The notes under the pieces were generated by a model, which saw nothing but the letters and a program-made list of their open reading frames with translations, had not been told where the DNA came from and did not search any database. Of a stretch of DNA of 64,000 bases, positions 26,226 through 34,351 are shown piece after piece; within the stretch, counting starts at the first letter, position 1; every line of letters begins with the position of its first letter. The position numbers were made by a program, and so were the translations under genes. Origin of the DNA: DAINPP01 sp963667315 (GTDB lineage Bacteria; Thermotogota; Thermotogae; MWEM01); contig OY763325.1 of assembly GCA_963667315.1 (NCBI GenBank), forward strand, positions 806,001 to 870,000, written 5' to 3'.

Positions 26226-27017
26226 TTATTGTATATTTTCAATAATAAAGAAATATCTGTTTTTTAGAATCTCTTCGCGGGAGAAATCAAAATTAATTTC
26301 ATAGCGTTCTACAATTTCGGTGCTTTTAATCTTTGAAACCGTACCAATTTTATTTAAATGATACCTTTCAAGATTATAGCCACCAAATTCAGCCGCCGCG
26401 ATTTTAATCTCATCACCACCTTCATAAGGCAGTGCAGGATTGAAGTTGATTAAAACACCTTTTTCGATTAAAGCAAGATCATTATCCAATCCATCGATCT
26501 CTCTTTTACTGGATACATAAACCTGCGAAGAAAAATAATCACTCCATATAGGTGCAATATCAGCAGTATTACCATAACTCCTGAGAATCTTTCCCACAAC
26601 TGCTGATAGTTTTGATGAAACGATAAAACCTTTTGAAGCAATTGGTTTATCTGATTTTACTCTTAATATTTCAGATTTAATATCGCCAATGGTGGACAAA
26701 AGAACACATAAAGAAAACTGCTCAGATAATTCGATAGATTCATCCATTTTATATAACGCCATTAATTCATCATATTCTCTTTTATAAATAGGCGAAAAGA
26801 AAAGATTCTCCATGTTTTCCATATCACCGGTTTCCATCTTTTTTACATATTCAAATCTATCGCTAATGATGTTGTATTCATTTCTTAATTCTCTGAAAAT
26901 ATTGTATCTGTATAAGAAATCAGAAGAAAATAAATTAAATTGATCAGGGAAAATAAAATCAAAAATAAAAATGAAACTAAAAACGCATACACAAACTGCG
27001 AGAACTAATTTTTCCAA
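26226..27017 (-). CDS. MreC-like rod-shape protein
   Basis: 263 residues. A single N-terminal transmembrane segment (LVLAVCVCVFSFIFIFDFIF) is followed by a helical stretch (NIFRELRNEYNIISDRFEYV) and a beta-rich domain (KGFIVSSKLSAVVGKILRSYGNTADIAPIWS), which is the order found in MreC. MreC bridges MreB to the elongation machinery in the envelope. The similarity is weak and rests on architecture and the GxVxxxxGxxAxVxxI style pattern. Its position 3 bases downstream of an MreB-like gene supports the call. No MreD is present. Confidence 0.6.
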   Translation of the reverse strand: MEKLVLAVCVCVFSFIFIFDFIFPDQFNLFSSDFLYRYNIFRELRNEYNIISDRFEYVKKMETGDMENMENLFFSPIYKREYDELMALYKMDESIELSEQFSLCVLLSTIGDIKSEILRVKSDKPIASKGFIVSSKLSAVVGKILRSYGNTADIAPIWSDYFSSQVYVSSKREIDGLDNDLALIEKGVLINFNPALPYEGGDEIKIAAAEFGGYNLERYHLNKIGTVSKIKSTEIVERYEINFDFSREEILKNRYFFIIENIQ

Positions 27018-27020
27018 AGA

Positions 27021-28019
27021 TCAAAATACCTCCTGAACCAGAGAATGAAGATCTTTATTTCTAAATATTGTCATATTTCCACGAACACAAACGAATTCAG
27101 GTGCCTCAGGAACGTTTATATTAATTTCAAGTTTTTTTTGAGTATAGTCCACAAAGCCTTTATAATTTGCTATACCCCCTGAAAAAATAATACCTCTTTC
27201 GAGAATATCTTTTATCAATTCAGGTTGAATTCTTTCCATACTCTCTTTGAGAGATTCAACCAGATAATTGATTTCCCGCAGAACAATTCCCCAGATTTCT
27301 TTCACATTTATTCTCATTTTTAACGGCATACCACTCTTCACATTTAAACCCACCACAAAACCATCGATAAAATCAGGGCTCGTTCCACTGGTTTTCATGG
27401 TTTCCGAAACAATGTCTTCCACTGTATTTTGACCTAATAAGAGATTATGTTCGTGTACAAGATAATGCTTTACTTTTGTACAGATATTAGACATACTAAA
27501 ATCAATTGTCTCAAAAAATACTAAGTTTGATAATGAAAGAATCGCAATCTCGGTATGTTCAGCACCAAGAACCACTATCATATTCCCTTTTGATTCACCT
27601 ATATCAATCCCCGCCCCAAGTGCTGCTGCTATAGGTGTATCCACCAACATTGCTTTTGCAGCACCGGCTTCAACAACTGCTTCACAGATTGATTCTTTTT
27701 CAACTACAGTTGAATCAATTGAAGTATTTAGAATAAATAACGGTTTAAAAAAGCTGTTCCCGCGTTTTGAAAAGAAAGTTTCTTTTAAAAAATGAACAAA
27801 AGCATCATAGTCACAAATATTGCCATTTTTAACTGGTTTCAGAAACAAAAAATCGGGGGGTAATTTACCCAACAGCTGTTTTGCTGAATCTCCACAGGCT
27901 GAGATTTCATTATACGCATTTTTCAACAATGCAGTGGATGCATTTAATAAAATCTCACCATTTTTATCACATATTTTTGTCTTTTCACTACCGGCATCGA
28001 GACTGAAAACTGATCTCAT
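27021..28019 (-). CDS. Degenerate MreB-family actin-like protein
   Basis: About 332 residues, the length of MreB. MreB signatures are recognisable but altered: the phosphate-1 loop is FSLDAGSEKTKI (MreB: DLGTANT), the catalytic Glu region is MLVDTPIAAALGAGI (MreB: IEEPMAAAIGAG), phosphate-2 is MIVVLGAEHTEIAILSL (MreB: VVDIGGGTTEVAVISL) and the adenosine loop is GIIFSGGIANYKGFVDY. Loss of the Glu and of the Asp-Gly-Gly-Gly stretch suggests weak or no ATPase. It probably keeps a filament-like or scaffold role with the MreC-like protein. ATG 28019 begins the domain naturally; an upstream in-frame TTG at 28058 lies in the preceding terminator. Confidence 0.75.
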   Translation of the reverse strand: MRSVFSLDAGSEKTKICDKNGEILLNASTALLKNAYNEISACGDSAKQLLGKLPPDFLFLKPVKNGNICDYDAFVHFLKETFFSKRGNSFFKPLFILNTSIDSTVVEKESICEAVVEAGAAKAMLVDTPIAAALGAGIDIGESKGNMIVVLGAEHTEIAILSLSNLVFFETIDFSMSNICTKVKHYLVHEHNLLLGQNTVEDIVSETMKTSGTSPDFIDGFVVGLNVKSGMPLKMRINVKEIWGIVLREINYLVESLKESMERIQPELIKDILERGIIFSGGIANYKGFVDYTQKKLEININVPEAPEFVCVRGNMTIFRNKDLHSLVQEVF

Positions 28020-28050
28020 CAAAAGGATATCACTTCTTTCGTAAAAGATT

Positions 28051-28075
28051 AAAAACAAAGGGGCATTTCTGCCCC
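28051..28075 (-). terminator. Terminator after the DUF1015 gene
   Basis: GGGGCA/TGCCCC stem with a 4-base loop, followed on the minus strand by TTTGTTTTT. It separates the gltX-DUF1015 operon from the MreB-like gene. Confidence 0.85.
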
Positions 28076-28084
28076 CCGATTTGA

Positions 28085-29329
28085 TTATTTTAAAAGATGC
28101 ACAAACAACCCGCTTCTCAACTTCGGTTCAAACCATGTTGATTTTGGAGGCATTGTTTTATCAGCATCAGCAACATCCAGCAACTGTTCCATCTCGGTTG
28201 GATACATTGAAAATGCAACTTTCCATTCCCCTGAATCTACCTTCTTTTCCAATGCTGAAAGACCTCTGATGCCACCTATAAAATCTACCCTTTCATCACT
28301 TCTTGGATCTTGAATCCCCAGAACAGGTGTAAGTAAATTATCCTGAAGAATTGCAACATCCAATGATTTAACAGGATCCTGAGTATCAAAACTCCCCTCT
28401 TTTGCGGATATTACATACCATTTTGAATCGATATACATACCAAATTCTTTCTGTTTCTTTGGAGAATAAGGGGTTTCCAATGCATTTGCAACATCAAAAT
28501 TATCTTTAATTTCACTCATAAATTCTTCTGTACTCTTTCCATTAAGATCCTTAACAACTCTGTTGTAATCAAGAATTTTAAGTTGATTATGTGGAAACAG
28601 AACGGCAAGGAAATAGTTATATTCTTCTTCACCTGTATGATTTGCGTTCTCTTCTTTTTTTATATCCCGGACTCTTGACGCTGAGGCTGCTCTATGATGA
28701 CCATCCGCAATATAAAATGCATTAACGGGTTTAAAACTGCTGATAAGCTCTTCTTTATTCGTAACTTTATAGATTCTATGAATACAATCATATTCATCTT
28801 GAATTTCATATAATTTCTCACTCTGTGTATTTTTTAGAAGTGCCTCATCTATAGCTTCATCACTTCTGTATGTTAAAAAAACAGGCCCGGTATTGGCGTT
28901 TGTTGCCAGTATGTTTTTAACCCTGTCATCTTCTTTTTTTCTTCTTGTGAATTCATGTTTTTTTATCTTTGCCGCCTGATACTCATCCACAGAAAAACAT
29001 CCGACAACCCCTACCTGCGTGTGACCTTTCCATTCCTGTTCATAACAATATAACGAGTCCTCTGCATCCTGAATCAGCGTATTCTCATCAATAAACTTCT
29101 TAAGATTTTCAGCTGCTTTCTGATAAACCACATCATCATATTGACTGATTGAAGGGTCCAGATCAACTTCAGGTTTTACAACATGCAAAAAGGAATAGGG
29201 ATTGTTCTCTACTTCCTTTCTCGCTTCGTTTGAATTCAACACATCATAAGGTTTTGAAGCTACCTTTTTAACTAATTCCACATTTGGTCTGACTGCTTTA
29301 AAAGCTTTTAAAATTGCCAACGTTACCAT
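28085..29329 (-). CDS. DUF1015 family protein
   Basis: 414 residues, full length for DUF1015. Features of the family are the opening ILKAFKAVRPN, SKPYDVLNSNEAR, NPYSFLHVVKPEVD, then HRIYKVTNKEE, FYIADGHHRAASASRVR (the most conserved stretch), YNYFLAVLFPHNQLKILDYNRVV and the C-terminal LQDNLLTPVLGIQDPRSDERVDFIGG. The biochemical role is not established in what I can recall; the ADGHHR motif resembles that of ParB-like serine kinases, so a kinase-like activity is possible. It overlaps the Crp-like gene by 7 bases and ends at a terminator. Confidence 0.88.
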   Translation of the reverse strand: MVTLAILKAFKAVRPNVELVKKVASKPYDVLNSNEARKEVENNPYSFLHVVKPEVDLDPSISQYDDVVYQKAAENLKKFIDENTLIQDAEDSLYCYEQEWKGHTQVGVVGCFSVDEYQAAKIKKHEFTRRKKEDDRVKNILATNANTGPVFLTYRSDEAIDEALLKNTQSEKLYEIQDEYDCIHRIYKVTNKEELISSFKPVNAFYIADGHHRAASASRVRDIKKEENANHTGEEEYNYFLAVLFPHNQLKILDYNRVVKDLNGKSTEEFMSEIKDNFDVANALETPYSPKKQKEFGMYIDSKWYVISAKEGSFDTQDPVKSLDVAILQDNLLTPVLGIQDPRSDERVDFIGGIRGLSALEKKVDSGEWKVAFSMYPTEMEQLLDVADADKTMPPKSTWFEPKLRSGLFVHLLK

Positions 29330-29841
29330 CCCTCCTCTAAAGTGAAACTCTCTTTTACTTTTTGGTACTTTCCTCTTTCTATTCTTTTTATTTGACCTGT
29401 TTCTCGTAATTCTCTCAAGACATCCCTAACCAGTTTATATGAAAAAAATCTCGCAAAAAACCCTTCGTTAATGACATTAAGTTTTTCAAGCTGGGTAAGC
29501 AGATTCTTTTTCCCCTGAATATCTTCCTGATTCAGCCGCCTGTCAACTCTACTGATCATCTGATTCATCAATAATGTATGTTCCTGAAAAATTGAATTTT
29601 CAGAAAATTCATCATAGATCGTGACTTCACAATCTTCAAGCACTTCGACTGTAAATTTATGAATATTTCCAGTTAAAGGTGCAAAACCGATGAATTGAGG
29701 TTGCACAATAATATCAAGCATCAACATGGACTGAAAGGCAAGGTATATGACAACCTTGCCTTCATTTAGTTTATAGAGATTATTATCAGGTTCTCCCTGG
29801 ATGAATATCAATCCACCCTTTGAGAATCTTTTGTTTTCCAT
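29323..29841 (-). CDS. Crp/Fnr-like protein with cyclic-nucleotide-binding fold
   Basis: 172 residues. The first 110 or so resemble a cNMP-binding jelly roll: FSKGGLIFIQGEPDNNLYKLNEGKVVIYL, with the FxxGxxIFxxGEPxxxxYxLxxG pattern. A helix (ENSIFQEHTLLMNQMISRVDRRL) and a compact C-terminal HTH-like region (RFFSYKLVRDVLRELRETGQIKRIERGKY) follow. The canonical cAMP-contacting RSA segment is not evident, so the ligand may be different or absent. It lies between DUF1015 and a small gene in the gltX-cysS operon and overlaps DUF1015 by 7 bases. Target genes are unknown. Confidence 0.7.
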   Translation of the reverse strand: MENKRFSKGGLIFIQGEPDNNLYKLNEGKVVIYLAFQSMLMLDIIVQPQFIGFAPLTGNIHKFTVEVLEDCEVTIYDEFSENSIFQEHTLLMNQMISRVDRRLNQEDIQGKKNLLTQLEKLNVINEGFFARFFSYKLVRDVLRELRETGQIKRIERGKYQKVKESFTLEEGW

Positions 29842-29849
29842 TTATAGCA

Positions 29850-30224
29850 TCACCCAACTCTTGAATTGACAAATTCTCTGTCTTCATCTCTTTTCATGAT
29901 ATGCTCATACCACTTGAAAGCTTCTTCAGCCAGTCTGTTGATAATGGCATTCAAATCAGAGTGTGTCATTTTTTCTTCCAATCGCTCCCTCAAATGCGAT
30001 TTAAATTCCCATTTAATCTCTTTTTCAGGCGTAAAAACGATTTTCACAATGTCTTTTCCGGTTAAATCTTCATCAACTTTTTCAAGCAGTCTAAAACAAG
30101 TCTCAATAAACACATCTCCAACTTCTGTGGCGTTTTTCTTCGTTTTTATCTCTTTGTGATAACCGGGTAATAATTCTTTCTCGAAATGAACGTATGAATA
30201 CATCTTTTCTCCTGACTTCTTCAT
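29850..30224 (-). CDS. Small protein of unknown function
   Basis: 124 residues, soluble and charged, with no signal peptide or membrane segment. It contains the segment FIETCFRLLEKVDEDLTGKD, an acidic-basic middle (VFTPEKEIKWEFKSHLRERLEEKM) and a C-terminal helix (INRLAEEAFKWYEHIMKRDEDREFV). I do not recognise a family. Two in-frame starts exist (ATG 30224 and ATG 30203). ATG 30224 is taken because AGGAG lies about 11 bases upstream. It lies in a cotranscribed series between cysS and the Crp-like gene, with 15 bases to cysS. Confidence 0.7.
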   Translation of the reverse strand: MKKSGEKMYSYVHFEKELLPGYHKEIKTKKNATEVGDVFIETCFRLLEKVDEDLTGKDIVKIVFTPEKEIKWEFKSHLRERLEEKMTHSDLNAIINRLAEEAFKWYEHIMKRDEDREFVNSRVG

Positions 30225-30239
30225 GGTTAATTCATCTCC

Positions 30240-31637
30240 TTATGTAATTTGCCACTTTGTCCCTTCAGGACCATCTAAAAGACTAATATTACTCTCATTT
30301 AATCCGTCCCTTATCATATCTGCCTGTTCAAATAGTTTGGCCTTCCGTAATGAATTCCTGACATCAATCATCAAATCCATCACTTCGTCCATCTTGGAAT
30401 CATCACTTTGTTTTATTTTCGTTGGTGTATCGGTGAAAAGTCCCATCACATCACCAAATTCACCCTTAATCAACCAGTATGCTTCAAAAAGTCTTCCTAT
30501 ATCATCAGTCGAATTCATCTCTTTAACTATTTCAAAAATCAAGGAAAGGACTCGGGAAGTATTGAAATCGTCATCAAGAAACTCTACAAACATCTTTCTT
30601 TTTTCTTTGATCCAATCAGAAGCAGACTTAGTAAACGATGGGATACCATTTGCTAATTCTTCCACCCTAATCAAAGCATCTTCTACCCTTCTAGCCGCTT
30701 TTTTCCAATCCTCAAACCTTTCTTCAGAATAGTCAATCGGGCCTCTGAACTGCGTTGAAAAAATAAACATCCTGACTGCATCTCTACCATATTTCTTCAC
30801 AGCATCTCTGATAGAAATAATATTCCCGACTGATTTAGCCATTTTCGCACCATTCATCTGAAGCATTCCGTTGTGAAGCCAATAACGCGAAAATTCACAA
30901 CCGGTACACGCTTCACTCTGGGCTTTTTCGTTTTCATGATGTGGAAAAATCAAATCATTCCCCCCAGCATGAATATCAAAGGTATCCCCAAGAATAGAAG
31001 TAGACATAACGGAACATTCAATATGCCACCCCGGTCTTCCTTTTCCCCATGGACTTTCCCATGAAGGTTCTCCCGTTTTTGCCGGTTTCCAAAGTGTAAA
31101 ATCCCCCGGATTTTTCTTTCTCTGATCTACCTCAATTCTTGCACCGGATAACATATCCTCAAGTTTACGGTGTGACAGTTCTCCATAACCTTCAAATTTC
31201 GTCACATCATAAAATACTTCGCCATCAACCACATAAGCGAACCCCTTTTCAACAAGCGTTTCGATAAAAGAAATCGTTTCGGGAATGTATTGGGATATTC
31301 TTGGATTGAAATTCGCATCTCTAACCCCTAGTGCCCGCATATCCCTAAGATACTCACGGATATAAGTTGAAGTAATCGTCTCAAAATCCCATCCTTCTTC
31401 TTTAATTCTATTGATTATTTTATCATCTATATCCGTAAAATTCATGACATAAGTTACCTTATATCCTCTATATTCAAAATAACGTCTTAATGCATCAAAT
31501 ACAACCGCTGGTCTCGCATTTCCAATATGAACCGTATTGTAAACCGTTGGCCCACAGACATACATACCGACTTTCCCCTTCTCAAGAGGAATAAATTCTT
31601 TTTTCGATTTCGTCAGTGTGTCTGTAAATCTAATCAT
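30240..31637 (-). CDS. cysS: Cysteinyl-tRNA synthetase
   Basis: 465 residues, class I synthetase. The HIGH-type motif is VHIGNARP, the zinc ligands include the Cys in MYVCGPTVYN and Cys/His/Glu in HIECSVMSTSILGD and FPHHENE, and the KMSKS-type loop is GAKMAKSVGN. The C-terminal part contains the usual anticodon-binding helices. It attaches Cys to tRNA(Cys). It overlaps gltX by 4 bases, so the two synthetases are co-translated. No further oddities. Confidence 0.98.
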   Translation of the reverse strand: MIRFTDTLTKSKKEFIPLEKGKVGMYVCGPTVYNTVHIGNARPAVVFDALRRYFEYRGYKVTYVMNFTDIDDKIINRIKEEGWDFETITSTYIREYLRDMRALGVRDANFNPRISQYIPETISFIETLVEKGFAYVVDGEVFYDVTKFEGYGELSHRKLEDMLSGARIEVDQRKKNPGDFTLWKPAKTGEPSWESPWGKGRPGWHIECSVMSTSILGDTFDIHAGGNDLIFPHHENEKAQSEACTGCEFSRYWLHNGMLQMNGAKMAKSVGNIISIRDAVKKYGRDAVRMFIFSTQFRGPIDYSEERFEDWKKAARRVEDALIRVEELANGIPSFTKSASDWIKEKRKMFVEFLDDDFNTSRVLSLIFEIVKEMNSTDDIGRLFEAYWLIKGEFGDVMGLFTDTPTKIKQSDDSKMDEVMDLMIDVRNSLRKAKLFEQADMIRDGLNESNISLLDGPEGTKWQIT

Positions 31638-33082
31638 ATTGTATCAACTACTCTTTCCAGCCTTTTAATCATCTGATTTCTTCCAATAAGATGAATGATA
31701 TTAACTAGTTCAGGACCATCTTCCTCTCCTGTTAAAACTACTCTCAACATATGATAGAACTTTTTATTGGAAACTTTAACCGTTTTTGTAACGGCTTTAA
31801 ACAGATTATAAATATCAGGGATACTCCACGAATCAGCCGCTTTCACCTGATTGTACAGTTCGATGAACGCCGGGTCGGTATCATCCTCTTTTATTTGTTT
31901 AGTCCATTCGATATTGAATGAAGGTTCCTCAAAAAAAACAGAAATCATTTCAGGTACTTCATCAAACTGATGAATCTTTTTCTTTATCGAAGCGACCGCT
32001 TCCCTTAACCATTTATAATTCGCATCGGCATCTTCCTGGGTCATCTGACCGGCTGCCACAATATAAGGAATAGCAAGCTTTGCCAGTTTGTCATCATCAA
32101 GTTCTCTTATATACATACCATTCATCCATCTTAACTTTTGATCGTCATAAATAGCCGCACTGGAATTAACCCTTTCAATGGTAAACTGTTTGATCATTTC
32201 TTCCATTGACATAATTTCCTTTTCTTCCGGATGAGACCAACTGAGAAGTGCAAGATAATTCATAACACTTTCCGGAAGATATCCCATTTCTCTGTATTTT
32301 TCTACTGAAGTAGCTCCATGGCGCTTACTTAGCCTCGAACCATCAGGTCCTAGAATCATTGATACATGGGCAAATTCCGGAAGTTCAAATCCCAGTCCTT
32401 CAAAGACGGCAAGCTGTCTGAGAGTATTGGACAGATGATCATCACCTCTTATCACATGTGTTATTTTCATCAGGGCATCATCGACAACAACGGCAAAATT
32501 ATAAGTAGGAAGTCCTGAACTTCTAAGAATGACAAAATCACCTATTGTTCCCTCTTTAAATGTGACTTCACCTTTTATCAAATCTTTCAATTTAAAATCC
32601 TTTTTAGGCATTTTAAAATATATTACAGGCTTCATTCCCTTTTGAGCATATTCCGCCCTTCTTTCAGGGGTATCGAATGCTGCCAGCATTTCTTCGTCAT
32701 AATGCGGAGAGACTTTCCTTGAAAGCATTTCCTCTCTTAATTGCTCCAGTTCTTCAGGATAAACGTATGCCTCGTAGGCGAACCCTTTTTCGACCAACTC
32801 ATAGGCCTTTTCCATGTATATTTCTCCACGTTCTGACTGTCTGTAAGGTCCGCAATTTCCACCGTTATCCGGTCCTTCATCCCAATCAAATCCAAGCCAT
32901 TTCATCGTTTCTATCAGTGAATTTTCAGATTCCTTTGTCGACCTTTCAACATCAGTATCCTCTATTCTTAAAACAAATTTACCATTATTATGTTTTGCAA
33001 ATAAATAATTGAACAACGCCGTTCTGGCTCCGCCAACATGCAGGTAGCCTGTTGGGCTCGGTGCAAACCTTACTCTCACCAT
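31634..33082 (-). CDS. gltX: Glutamyl-tRNA synthetase
   Basis: 482 residues, class I synthetase of the bacterial GluRS type. Motifs are FAPSPTGYLHVGGARTALFN (HIGH class), VIRGDDHLSNTLRQ and SRLSKRHGATSV (KMSKS class). The N-terminal catalytic domain is followed by the all-helical anticodon domain. Whether it is discriminating cannot be told by eye; no gatCAB genes are in the window. The start ATG 33082 follows GGAGG by 7 bases, and an extended -10 (TGATATAAT, plus coordinates 33118-33126) stands 35 bases upstream. It heads the gltX-cysS-orf-crp-DUF1015 operon. Confidence 0.97.
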   Translation of the reverse strand: MVRVRFAPSPTGYLHVGGARTALFNYLFAKHNNGKFVLRIEDTDVERSTKESENSLIETMKWLGFDWDEGPDNGGNCGPYRQSERGEIYMEKAYELVEKGFAYEAYVYPEELEQLREEMLSRKVSPHYDEEMLAAFDTPERRAEYAQKGMKPVIYFKMPKKDFKLKDLIKGEVTFKEGTIGDFVILRSSGLPTYNFAVVVDDALMKITHVIRGDDHLSNTLRQLAVFEGLGFELPEFAHVSMILGPDGSRLSKRHGATSVEKYREMGYLPESVMNYLALLSWSHPEEKEIMSMEEMIKQFTIERVNSSAAIYDDQKLRWMNGMYIRELDDDKLAKLAIPYIVAAGQMTQEDADANYKWLREAVASIKKKIHQFDEVPEMISVFFEEPSFNIEWTKQIKEDDTDPAFIELYNQVKAADSWSIPDIYNLFKAVTKTVKVSNKKFYHMLRVVLTGEEDGPELVNIIHLIGRNQMIKRLERVVDTI

Positions 33083-33117
33083 CTCTTAACCTCCAGATTA
33101 TTATCTAATTATAGTGG

Positions 33118-33126
33118 ATTATATCA
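33118..33126 (-). promoter_or_regulatory. Extended -10 promoter of gltX
   Basis: On the minus strand TGATATAAT (33126-33118), the same extended -10 form as before the dnaE operon. The matching -35 is poor. Confidence 0.55.
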
Positions 33127-33162
33127 CAAACATTCTACTTAAAATACCGTTAATGCCTATTT

Positions 33163-33753
33163 TTATTTTTTCAGTTCCCGGATCATTCCGATCATGACTC
33201 CCGTTAAATCAGCGGCATTTACTGGAACCTTAATGCCTTCAAATGAAGGATTCAAAAATTCCGCAAAAAAGACATTCCCTTTTTTAACCAATTTTGCTAG
33301 AAAATATTGCCGTTCGTAATACATTAAAGCAGTTGTATTTTTTTGATAGGCTTTTTTTTCAAAAACCAATATATCATTGAGAAAATAAAAAGGAGAAAGG
33401 GAGTCTGCTATTTTATCCGTTACCCTTAAAGCAAAATCACCTTTTCTAAATAACACCGTTTCTTCCGTATTATTTAAAATCTCAAAGCCCTCTCTCTCAT
33501 TTATTGCAAAAACATCAATTTCTTTTTCTTTGTATGGATTCGGATCATCACTGAATCCAAAAAGATAATCCAACGAAACATCAAAATAAGCGTAAAGGTT
33601 TTCAAGTATCTCTTCACGCGGCATACGCTTTCCGGTTTCATACATCCCAATCGCATTTGTACTGGTATGAACAATCCTGGCAAGTTGCTCCTGAGATAAT
33701 CCACGGGAAAGGCGGAGTTCTCTCAGTCGCCTTGAAAACTTTTCTCTAAACAT
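33163..33753 (-). CDS. HTH (Cro/CI) regulator with S24 peptidase-like C-terminal domain
   Basis: 196 residues. The N-terminal HTH is clear: RELRLSRGLSQEQLARIVHTSTNAIGMYETGKRMPR. From about residue 85 the sequence follows the LexA/CI S24 fold. The stretch KIADSLSPFYFLNDILVFEKK corresponds to the GDSMxP serine loop and FLAKLVKKGNVFF to the lysine strand. A typical Ala-Gly self-cleavage site is not seen. Such proteins usually act as self-regulated repressors, sometimes of phage or stress genes. There is no phage gene around it. It is monocistronic, with its own promoter region between 33754 and 33823. Confidence 0.83.
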   Translation of the reverse strand: MFREKFSRRLRELRLSRGLSQEQLARIVHTSTNAIGMYETGKRMPREEILENLYAYFDVSLDYLFGFSDDPNPYKEKEIDVFAINEREGFEILNNTEETVLFRKGDFALRVTDKIADSLSPFYFLNDILVFEKKAYQKNTTALMYYERQYFLAKLVKKGNVFFAEFLNPSFEGIKVPVNAADLTGVMIGMIRELKK

Positions 33754-33823
33754 ATAATCACCCCAACCGATTGTAACATAATTAATGATACAACACCTTT
33801 TGTGATTATTTAGAAATAAGGGA

Positions 33824-34351
33824 TTAGCGACACCATTCAGAATTTCTTTCTACGAAATCAATATCAAATAATTTATCGCCTGAAAAAGTTATAATAAAAC
33901 AATTCTTCTGACCCGAAAGAACATTACCTTTTTCTGATAGTAAGAATAACCATTCATCTGGTTTTTTGATGATTTTCTGTCCCTTTTCTGCAATATCTTC
34001 AGGAATATTGTAATTAAGAAAATATTCAATTGGAATAGGGTATGGTGTTTTGAAAATCATCAGGTCACCTTCATAGAGAACATAATCACTCCATGTATAA
34101 CCATTTTCAAGTTGAATGCTGTAAATACCCTGTTTATTGATATAGATGTTTCTAATTCCCTTATCACCATACCATTTACCCGTAATATCAGAATTTTCAT
34201 CAGAACCCCTGTAATAAACTTTTTCAATCTCGGAACTATCAAAAACTATTTCTCTACCATCCTTAAAAATTATTACCATTTCTCTCATGGCAAGACCTGT
34301 TATTGCAATGAAAAATATCAAAAACAATAAACAAACAGATTCCTTCATCAT
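33824..34351 (-). CDS. Exported protein of unknown function
   Basis: 175 residues. A signal or anchor segment (SVCLLFLIFFIAITGLAM) opens the protein. The rest is beta-rich, with a repetitive hydrophobic-polar pattern (REIVFDSSEIEKVYYRG ... DITGKWYGDKGIRNIYIN ... IYSIQLENGYTWSDYVLY), possibly two small beta domains. I do not recognise it. The start overlaps the 3' end of the GH13 gene by 4 bases, so it is cotranscribed with that gene. Two start codons are possible (ATG 34351, ATG 34348). Confidence 0.7.
   Translation of the reverse strand: MMKESVCLLFLIFFIAITGLAMREMVIIFKDGREIVFDSSEIEKVYYRGSDENSDITGKWYGDKGIRNIYINKQGIYSIQLENGYTWSDYVLYEGDLMIFKTPYPIPIEYFLNYNIPEDIAEKGQKIIKKPDEWLFLLSEKGNVLSGQKNCFIITFSGDKLFDIDFVERNSEWCR

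Noticed and set aside
33163..33753. LexA as the identity of the HTH-S24 protein
   Set aside because: The HTH is of the Cro/CI type, and no Ala-Gly cleavage site or SOS box is visible near it.
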